A stretch of 5,294 nt of DNA. Source: Verrucomicrobiota bacterium. GTDB lineage: Bacteria > Verrucomicrobiota > Lentisphaeria > Victivallales > Victivallaceae. The stretch is from contig JAEWSS010000142.1 of the NCBI GenBank assembly GCA_023459755.1, positions 1 to 5,294 on the forward strand, read 5' to 3'. The translations under genes were made by a program, and so were the position numbers. The notes under the pieces were generated by a model that saw nothing but the letters and a program-made list of their open reading frames with translations, searched no databases and had not been told where the DNA came from. Shown piece after piece: positions 1 through 5,294 of the stretch (within the stretch, counting starts at the first letter, position 1; each line of letters begins with the position of its first letter).

Positions 1-270
1 GCGCCGGACCGTCTGGAGCCGCTGCAGTTGTTTGACGGTCAACCGGGAAAATATGTTTTGAGCATTCCGTCCGATACCGCGGCAAACTGGCGGCAAAAGA
101 CGGCCGGGTTAACCGCCTCGCTCGAAAATCATGACGGAACAACCGAGCTGACAATTGATTATGACGGCTCGACCATCAACGCGGAAGATTATAAAAAATG
201 CAAGAATCTTCTACGCCATGCTGAATTGAAATTCAATGAAATACAACAGGAGTCGCAGAGAAATGACTGA
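1..270 (+). CDS. C-terminal part of a possible DUF3857/transglutaminase-type protein (5' truncated)
   Basis: An open frame runs from the first base to TGA at 268-270, giving 89 residues of a protein whose start lies outside the window. A TTG at 28 could serve as a start on paper, but it has no ribosome binding site and the frame is open before it, so a truncated gene is the better reading. The visible part is hydrophilic, with no membrane segment. It has beta-type strands (KYVLSIPSD, TTELTIDYDG) followed by a closing helix (AEDYKKCKNLLRHAELKFNEI). The pattern of strands, then an acidic-Tyr pair, then an amphipathic helix resembles the C-terminal end of DUF3857/transglutaminase-like proteins, which often neighbour MoxR/DUF58 clusters. 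That assignment is inference from a short tail. The last 8 nt overlap the MoxR gene, so the two are probably co-transcribed and translationally coupled. Confidence 0.75.
   Translation, partial: APDRLEPLQLFDGQPGKYVLSIPSDTAANWRQKTAGLTASLENHDGTTELTIDYDGSTINAEDYKKCKNLLRHAELKFNEIQQESQRND
248..252 (+). promoter_or_regulatory. Ribosome binding site for the MoxR gene
   Basis: AGGAG lies 10 nt upstream of the ATG at 263, inside the end of the preceding gene. It decides the start. The in-frame ATG at 236 would add nine residues (MKYNRSRRE) but has no purine-rich motif at a usable distance, and the extra residues match nothing expected at the start of MoxR proteins. Confidence 0.7.
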
Positions 271-1252
271 AGGTATCACCGAAAACGAGCTGCATCGCCG
301 CCTTGAGGAAATCCCGCCGCGTTTCAAACGGATTCGAGCCGAACTCGGCAAACGCGTGTTTGGTCAGGAACAGTTGATCGAAGCCCTGCTCCTGCCGCTG
401 TTGTGCCGCAGCCATTGCATGCTTACCGGGGTACCGGGACTGGCCAAAACCATGCTGATCAAAAGTCTGTCCGAAGTGGCCGACCTCAAATTTTCCCGCG
501 TCCAATTCACCCCGGACATGATGCCGGGCGACCTCACCGGCAGTGAAATTCTCGACGAAGATGAACACGGCGGCCGCAGCTTCCGTTTCATTCCCGGCCC
601 GATCTTCACCCAACTGCTGCTGGCCGACGAAATCAACCGCACCACGCCGAAAACTCAATCGGCACTGCTGGAGGCGATGGAGGAACGTCAGGTGTCCGCG
701 GCCGGCAAAACCCGCCCCCTGCCCGAACCGTTTTTCGTTCTGGCCACCCGCAACCCGATTGAGCAGGAAGGAACCTATCAACTGCCGGAAGCCCAGCAGG
801 ATCGTTTCATGTTTTCCCTGAACATGGATTATCCCGACGCCGGCACCGAACGCCGGATATTCCTTGAAACCACCCGCGACGAACAACCCGCCCTCGAATG
901 CGTAATCACCGCCGCCGAACTGATCGAATATCAGCAGGCGGTACGGTTGATCGACGTGCCGTCCAGCGTTGCCGACATGGTGCTGGAGCTGGTGCGCTCA
1001 ACCCGGCCGGGAGCGCCGCGCACACCGGAGATTATAAAGAAATATGTCCGCTGGGGTGCCGGTCCGCGCGCCGGCCAGTTCCTGATTCTTGCGGCCAAGG
1101 CCTATGCCGCCCTGGACGGCAGGACCAATATTTCACGCGCCGACGTTCTTCAGGCGGCCCATCCGGTGCTGCGTCACCGTATTTTGCTGAATTTCCGGGC
1201 GCAGGCCGACCAAGTCACCTCCGACGACATAATCACGGAACTGCTGAAATGA
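263..1252 (+). CDS. MoxR-family AAA+ ATPase
   Basis: This is a complete 329-residue protein, the usual length of MoxR ATPases. These AAA+ proteins form rings that use ATP to remodel or mature partners, commonly VWA-domain proteins encoded beside them. Visible motifs in order: VFGQE near residues 32-36 leading into the AAA_3 core; Walker A GVPGLAKT at 56-63; the MoxR-typical stretch [12 protein letters not shown] at 82-93 and the FIPGPIF segment at 109-115; Walker B LLLADE at 118-123 followed by INR; sensor 1 ATRNP with N164; and [14 protein letters not shown] at 169-182 with the probable arginine finger R181. The C-terminal part (about 245-329) is the helical AAA lid, including the GAGPRAG variant of the GASPRA motif. 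There is no signal peptide or membrane segment, so it should be cytoplasmic. All catalytic residues are present. Differences from the common consensus are ATRNP for ATQNP, TYQLP for TYPLP and AQQDRF for AQLDRF. Its stop overlaps the next start in ATGA. Confidence 0.97.
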   Translation: [329 protein letters not shown]

Positions 1253-2178
1253 TCGCGACACCGCCGGTTTTACCGCTGTCGCTGGTTGAGCTTGCCGGAA
1301 TCGATGGACTGGAACTGCGGTCATCGGTGCTTGCCGACGGTTTTTTAGCCGGTCTGCACCGGAGCGAAAAACCCGGCTCATCGCCCGATTTCCGGGAATT
1401 CCGGCCGTTTACCGCCGGCGACGCCACCCGCGGTATCGACTGGCGCGCCAGCGCCAGATGCGATCGCCTGCTGGTGCGGCTGCGCGAAAACGAAACCAAC
1501 CTCAAAGCCAGAATATTTCTGGACAGCAGCCGCTCCATGGCCTTCAAGAGCGATTCGGCGCTGTTCAGCAAATGGGACTACGCCAGACTTTTGACCGCCG
1601 CCATCGGCACGGTGCTTCAGAAACAGCAGGATTCTCCCGGGCTGGACATCATCGGCGCACGACTCGACGCGCAGTTTCCGTCATCCAGCCGCCGCACCGC
1701 ACTCAACCGGATGATCGCCGGGCTGGAACGCGCCGCGATCGGCGACGTCAGCGCCCTGCCCCAATATCTGACCGAATTTGCCATGCGCGGCGAACTGCGG
1801 CACGGCATTGCCGTGGTTATTTCAGACTTTTACGCTTCACCGGAAAAACTCGGCGAAGCTGCCGCGCTGCTGGCGGCGGCCGACAACGACGTTATTTTTC
1901 TTCAGGTTCTCGACCGCGCTGAAACCGAAATCGAATACACCCGCCAGACACTGCTCAGCGAACTGGAGGGAAACAAACGTCTTAATGTCAATCCGGATCT
2001 CGATCGCGCCGGATTCCAACGCATCGTCGGCGATCATCTTCACGCACTGGACAATCAGTTGACCAGATGCGGCGGTCAATGGGCGCTGTGCCGCACCGAC
2101 GAGCCGCCGATGCGTTCGCTTGAACTTGTATTCTCCGTCCGGCAGGCCAGATTGAGCGGCCATGGAGGCCGGAGGTGA
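1249..2178 (+). CDS. DUF58 domain protein with VWA-like fold
   Basis: This is a 309-residue soluble protein starting at the ATG of the ATGA overlap with the MoxR gene. The frame is open further upstream, but that region lies inside the MoxR coding sequence. The only leader is a weak GGAA at 1237-1240, which suggests reinitiation after MoxR. The DUF58 signature is clear: DFREFRPFTAGDATRGIDWR at residues 47-66, followed by ASAR at 67-70. A MIDAS-type metal-binding motif follows, D92-x-S94-x-S96 in FLDSSRSM, with a second conserved acid at D193 in VVISDF, as in VWA folds. DUF58 proteins are almost always next to a MoxR gene and are thought to be its partner or adaptor; the biochemical role is unsettled. 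No transmembrane segment is seen, matching the short soluble class of about 300 residues rather than the longer class with N-terminal membrane helices. The C-terminus ends in a basic GHGGRR tail that overlaps the next gene by 4 nt. Confidence 0.95.
   Translation: MIATPPVLPLSLVELAGIDGLELRSSVLADGFLAGLHRSEKPGSSPDFREFRPFTAGDATRGIDWRASARCDRLLVRLRENETNLKARIFLDSSRSMAFKSDSALFSKWDYARLLTAAIGTVLQKQQDSPGLDIIGARLDAQFPSSSRRTALNRMIAGLERAAIGDVSALPQYLTEFAMRGELRHGIAVVISDFYASPEKLGEAAALLAAADNDVIFLQVLDRAETEIEYTRQTLLSELEGNKRLNVNPDLDRAGFQRIVGDHLHALDNQLTRCGGQWALCRTDEPPMRSLELVFSVRQARLSGHGGRR
2164..2168 (+). promoter_or_regulatory. Strong ribosome binding site for the BatA-like gene
   Basis: GGAGG sits 6 nt before a GTG start at 2175, inside the end of the DUF58 gene. 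A second GGAGG at 2171-2175 runs into the start codon itself and is too close to be used. The well-placed motif supports the GTG start and shows that this gene can recruit ribosomes itself as well as through the GTGA overlap. Confidence 0.7.
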
Positions 2179-4049
2179 ATTACCAACTGCTTGCACCGGC
2201 TTTTCTGTGTTTTTCGGCGGCGGCCGTTGTGCCGCTGATACTGCATCTGCTCCGCCATCGGGAACACACGCCGCGCCCGTTTCCGTCGTTCGCCTTTCTA
2301 ACCCGGGTTCAACGCATAAGCGACGCCAACAACCGCTGGCGTAAACGACTGGTGCTGTTTTTCCGCTGTCTCGGGCTGGCACTGCTGGCGCTGGCATTCT
2401 GCCGCCCGCACCAGGCAACCCATATTCAGGCGCCGCCGATGGCAACGATAATTTTATGGGATGATTCGGCGTCGGTTTCCGCGGTAAAAGAACAGCTGCG
2501 CAGAAAACTGGCAAAAGAAATGAAGAACTGTGCGCCGGATGCTCCGGTTCAGATCGGGCTGGTTCGAGCCAACCGCCGCATACAGTGGAGCGGCGGATTT
2601 TCCGGAGACCGTAAAAGCCTGCTGAAGTGGTTTGACGATAATGCAATATGCCAAAGCGGAAGCGATTTCGGCGGGGTGGGCCGGATATGTTCGGCAAAAT
2701 TCAATTATCTTCCGGCGCCGCAGCGCCGGGTCGTCGTGTTCTCCGACGGAACCGCGGCGCCGTGGCGCAGCTTCACCCGGGGCGAATTCGCCAACGCCAC
2801 GGTCTGCCGGCTCGACACGGTTGAACCGCCGACCAACGACATCACGCTAAGGGTAAACGACATAAGCATTGACCGCGGCCGGGAAAACCTCGGCGTCCGC
2901 TTGACCGTGAAAGTCATAAACCGCACGAAAAACACGATTGACAATCTTGAACTGACCGCGGTGGACAGCAAAAAAAATGAGGTCGGCAGAACCGTTGTTC
3001 CGCTGTCGCCGCAGGAGGAGCGTGAAGTGATTTTTGAATTTTCACTTCCGCCGGGAGACAATGCGGCCGGACAGGTCTCCGCGGCGCATCCGCAAGACGC
3101 GCTTCAACTGGACAACACCGCATTTTTCGCCGCCCGCGGCATGCCGACCGACCGCCTGACGGTACTCGCCCCGCCGGAGGGTGAGTTCGACTTTCTTGCG
3201 GCGGCACTCGACAGCGGCGACGTCGATTTTTCCCAATGGCGGGTTCCGTCCGGCGCTCAGTCCGGAAAAATACTTTTTTGTCAGGGCGCCCAGCACTTCA
3301 ACGCAGCCGGAATGGAGAAAATAGACGCATTCCTGAATGCCGGAGGTCAAGTCGCGATACTGCCGTCCGCCGACAACCGCGGTCTATCTTCGTTTTTGAA
3401 ACGGCACGGCGTGATCTTTGACCGCAGTGCCGCGGACGGCGAGTTTCACCTTGCCCCGCCGGACACCGCGCATCCGGCGCTCAACGCAATGAAAAAATGG
3501 GAAAAGTTTTCCGGCTGGTTCCACGTCATTTTTTTCCGCCGCTACACGGCGCAGCTGCCGGACGACGCCGAAATCGTACTCACGTTCGACGACGGCGAAA
3601 CACTGCTGGCCGGAATTCCGGCGTCGCCTGGAATGATCTGGCTGTTTCTCGGCGAATGGTACAGCGACAATTCAAATTGGCCGAAAAGCGCAACATTTCT
3701 CCCATTCTGGCGGATATTCAGCGATTACTGTATTCAGTGCGCCGACACGCCGGCAATGTTCAGCGTCGGCGACGTTTACAACGGCCGGGTGCTGGAGCGC
3801 GTCGGGTGTTTTACCGATGAAAACGGCTCGACTTATGCGGTTAATCCGCCGTACGACGAAATTGAATCGATCGGCAAAACCGGCAAGGTTCCAGCTTTAA
3901 CGCCAGGCAACCAGCCGCTTGAGCCGGACGAAGCCGGAATAACCGCCGACAACGGCGATAAACCTGACGAGCCGACCGCAATACTGCTGCTGCTGACCGT
4001 CGCCGCCCTGATGATTGAACTGACAATATCGAATCGGAGCGCGTTGTAA
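2175..4049 (+). CDS. BatA-like membrane-anchored VWA protein
   Basis: This is a 624-residue protein with a GTG start. The N-terminus matches the BatA N-terminal domain: a hydrophobic helix (about 5-26) ending in PLILHLLRHRE, then PRPFPSFAFL at 33-42, a basic patch WRKRL at 55-59, and a second helix (about 60-76) ending in CRP. A VWA-like domain follows, with MIDAS D96-x-S98-x-S100, a candidate third ligand in GSD (S163, usually Thr) and D191 in VVVFSDG. Residues 221 to about 320 look like a beta-sandwich of CARDB/immunoglobulin type (LRVNDISI, LTVKVINRT). Residues about 326-415 resemble a glutamine-amidotransferase-like fold (KILFCQG, then AFLNAGGQVAILPS with G390-G391), with no catalytic Cys-His pair that I can identify. 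A final helix at about 602-618 is followed by NRSAL. Positive charges between the first two helices put the loop in the cytoplasm and the VWA to amidotransferase-like part in the periplasm. BatA-like proteins accompany MoxR and DUF58 in envelope-linked operons of unknown substrate. Confidence 0.93.
   Translation: MNYQLLAPAFLCFSAAAVVPLILHLLRHREHTPRPFPSFAFLTRVQRISDANNRWRKRLVLFFRCLGLALLALAFCRPHQATHIQAPPMATIILWDDSASVSAVKEQLRRKLAKEMKNCAPDAPVQIGLVRANRRIQWSGGFSGDRKSLLKWFDDNAICQSGSDFGGVGRICSAKFNYLPAPQRRVVVFSDGTAAPWRSFTRGEFANATVCRLDTVEPPTNDITLRVNDISIDRGRENLGVRLTVKVINRTKNTIDNLELTAVDSKKNEVGRTVVPLSPQEEREVIFEFSLPPGDNAAGQVSAAHPQDALQLDNTAFFAARGMPTDRLTVLAPPEGEFDFLAAALDSGDVDFSQWRVPSGAQSGKILFCQGAQHFNAAGMEKIDAFLNAGGQVAILPSADNRGLSSFLKRHGVIFDRSAADGEFHLAPPDTAHPALNAMKKWEKFSGWFHVIFFRRYTAQLPDDAEIVLTFDDGETLLAGIPASPGMIWLFLGEWYSDNSNWPKSATFLPFWRIFSDYCIQCADTPAMFSVGDVYNGRVLERVGCFTDENGSTYAVNPPYDEIESIGKTGKVPALTPGNQPLEPDEAGITADNGDKPDEPTAILLLLTVAALMIELTISNRSAL
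4036..4039 (+). promoter_or_regulatory. Probable ribosome binding site for the last gene
   Basis: GGAG lies 11 nt before the ATG at 4051, within the end of the BatA-like gene. The spacing is somewhat long, so translation is probably helped by ribosomes terminating at TAA 4047-4049, one base before the new start. Confidence 0.5.
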
Positions 4050-4050
4050 A

Positions 4051-5294
4051 ATGATTTTCACACTGCGAAAATGGACATTCCTCCGCGGAGTCGGGTACGG
4101 TCTTACGGCGGCGGGGGCGATACTTCTGCTCGGCCGGACGCTCGCCATGTTTTCCGATACCGCCGCGGGAATCGTTGCCGGAAACCTTGCCGCCGACGCC
4201 GTCGCCTTCGGCGCGGTGATCGCGCTGGCCGCCGCCTGCCGGGTTGAACGCACGGCCAGATATATCGACCGCAAATTCAATCTGGCCAACCGGTGGGAAA
4301 GCGCATGGGGATTGCGAAAATCCAGTTCGACCATCCGAAACCTTCAAATCCGACAGACAAAAGCGGCTTGGGCCGCAGTTCCCCGGCTTCGCCGAATGAG
4401 GCTGCTGCTGCCGTTGCTGTTCGGAGCGGCAACGCTTATCGCATCGGCCATGATTCCGGCCCCCCGACCGTCAAATATCACAGCCGAGCCGCCCACGGTC
4501 GCGTCTCAAAATCAGCCGGAATCCGAATCGGAAACCGCCGCCGCGCCGGAGCTGAAAGCCGCGCTTGAACTGGTCTATCCGGAAAATGACGCAAAAATAA
4601 AACCGCTTGACCTGCTGGAATGGGAGGGCAAACTTTCCGCAGAAGTGGAGTGGAGCAATATAAGTCTGACAATCTGGCTTAACGACACCGAACTTGCTCC
4701 GGTCGAGGTTGCGCCGGACGGCCTCGCCGTCATCGGAGAACTGCTGCCGGATCAACTCGGCGCCGCGCCTTACGACGTGATCACCCTGCGGCTTTCCGGA
4801 ACCGCCGCCAACACCGCCGCCAGCGCACGCGTCTCCAGCGCACCGCGCTTCATCTCCATCAAACCGCTGCGCGATGAGATCGACATTCTTGAAGCCGGAG
4901 GCGGAAGCGACGCTCAAGACGACTTCATTCTCAGCATCAACGCCGCGCTGGCCGCGCAGAAGCAGCTGCTCGGCCTGTTTGTCGAATGGAGCAATCAGTC
5001 CGCCGCGGCGCCGGAACAGTCCGGGCAGTGGCGGTCGCTGCTGAAGGAGCTTGCGGCGGAGCAGGAAAAACTGGCCGTTCCACTGGCCGCGATCGCCAAC
5101 GAAGAACGAGCAATGGAAATGCCCACCATGCCGCTGCCCGTACTGGTTTCACTGGAAAACGCGATCAGCGAAATGAACGCAGCCGCAAAAGCAATGACCG
5201 CCATGGACGCCGCCGAACCACCGGAAAGCGTCACCAGACACCAACAACTGGCAATTGCGCATTTGAACGATATTTTACGCAATATCCGCAAAAT
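4051..5294 (+). CDS. DUF4175-like membrane protein (3' truncated by window end)
   Basis: The frame starting at ATG 4051 has no stop through the last base, giving at least 414 codons. Three hydrophobic segments are visible, at about residues 13-32, 40-63 and 117-136. Between the second and third lies a basic cytoplasmic stretch containing TARYIDRKFNLANRWESAW (68-86), which resembles the 'A..iD.r..l.dr..sa' motif of DUF4175-type proteins found downstream of MoxR/DUF58/BatA genes. After the third helix come a Pro/Glu/Ser/Ala-rich linker (about 137-168), a predicted beta-rich domain (about 169-270: ALELVYPEND, SLTIWLNDTEL, DVITLRLSG), and a long alpha-helical region rich in Ala, Leu, Glu and Gln from 275 onward (ELAAEQEKLAVPLAAIA, ENAISEMNAAAKAM) that may form coiled coils. 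Charge distribution puts the N-terminus in the cytoplasm and everything after residue 136 in the periplasm. Family members can be very long, so much of the protein may be missing. The coding frame is certain; the family name is inference. Confidence 0.85.
   Translation, partial: MIFTLRKWTFLRGVGYGLTAAGAILLLGRTLAMFSDTAAGIVAGNLAADAVAFGAVIALAAACRVERTARYIDRKFNLANRWESAWGLRKSSSTIRNLQIRQTKAAWAAVPRLRRMRLLLPLLFGAATLIASAMIPAPRPSNITAEPPTVASQNQPESESETAAAPELKAALELVYPENDAKIKPLDLLEWEGKLSAEVEWSNISLTIWLNDTELAPVEVAPDGLAVIGELLPDQLGAAPYDVITLRLSGTAANTAASARVSSAPRFISIKPLRDEIDILEAGGGSDAQDDFILSINAALAAQKQLLGLFVEWSNQSAAAPEQSGQWRSLLKELAAEQEKLAVPLAAIANEERAMEMPTMPLPVLVSLENAISEMNAAAKAMTAMDAAEPPESVTRHQQLAIAHLNDILRNIRK

Noticed and set aside
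236..262. Alternative upstream ATG for MoxR
   Set aside because: It has no ribosome binding site at suitable distance, while ATG 263 has AGGAG 10 nt upstream.
233..886. Minus-strand open frame of 217 codons
   Set aside because: It lies entirely opposite the MoxR gene, whose motifs are unmistakable. The translation is compositionally odd (Phe/Gly/Gln-rich) with no recognisable domain, as expected for a shadow in G/C-biased sequence.
898..1248. Upstream extension of the DUF58 frame inside the MoxR gene
   Set aside because: The frame is open, but the translation is Arg/Gly/Pro-rich shadow of the MoxR C-terminus. The ATG at 1249 gives the normal DUF58 length and the classic ATGA overlap.
1837..2697. 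Minus-strand open frame of 286 codons
   Set aside because: It is antisense to the DUF58 and BatA-like genes and crosses their junction. The translation has Pro/Arg-rich nonsense character and no motif.
3497..3820. Plus-strand open frame in the -1 phase of the BatA-like gene, reachable from a T-TTT-TTC heptamer at 3530-3536
   Set aside because: The heptamer fits a slippery pattern, but the alternative product is Arg-rich without a domain, and the zero frame continues sensibly to a C-terminal membrane helix. Most likely coincidence.
3841..4347. Minus-strand open frames around 3841-4347 and 4471-4917
   Set aside because: They are antisense to the end of the BatA-like gene and the membrane protein. 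The sense frame shows coherent membrane helices and domain structure; the antisense frames do not.
4293..4568. Plus-strand open frame of 91 codons inside the last gene
   Set aside because: It overlaps, in another phase, the basic loop and third membrane helix of the real protein and has no ribosome binding site or domain.
1..5294. Internal promoters, terminators, tRNA/rRNA genes, CRISPR arrays, mobile elements
   Set aside because: Gene junctions leave no room for intergenic signals, and no cloverleaf, hairpin-plus-T-tract at a gene end, direct-repeat array or transposase motif was seen on reading.

Overview
The window is a stretch of five co-directional plus-strand genes packed with no real intergenic space. 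The base composition is moderately high in G+C, with a strong preference for G or C in third codon positions. The gene order and protein types (MoxR ATPase, DUF58 protein, BatA-like VWA membrane protein, then a DUF4175-like membrane protein) are typical of Gram-negative bacteria. They are especially reminiscent of the Planctomycetes-Verrucomicrobia-Lentisphaerae group. That taxonomic guess rests on architecture and sequence style only, and I cannot narrow it with confidence.

Layout: positions 1-270 hold the C-terminal end of a gene that starts outside the window, tentatively a DUF3857/transglutaminase-type protein. Positions 263-1252 encode a complete MoxR-family AAA+ ATPase. Positions 1249-2178 encode a DUF58 protein with a VWA-like metal-binding fold. 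Positions 2175-4049 encode a BatA-like membrane-anchored VWA protein with an apparent C-terminal glutamine-amidotransferase-like region. Positions 4051-5294 are the first 414 codons of a membrane protein resembling the DUF4175 group, still open at the right edge. The junctions are 8-nt, 4-nt (ATGA) and 4-nt (GTGA) overlaps and a 1-nt gap, so this is one translationally coupled operon. Its promoter and terminator lie outside the window.

How the genes may work together: in the MoxR/VWA family, an AAA+ ring acts with VWA-domain partners as a chaperone-like module for maturing or assembling other proteins, often envelope or metal-dependent ones. Here the ATPase and the DUF58 protein look soluble and cytoplasmic. 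The positive-inside rule puts the VWA domain of the BatA-like protein and the large domain of the last protein on the outer side of the inner membrane. The likely picture is a cytoplasmic motor and adaptor coupled to a two-protein membrane complex facing the periplasm. The substrate is unknown. I found no RNA genes, mobile elements, CRISPR arrays or long repeats. The operon type is known but functionally poorly understood, so it is not a clearly new system.
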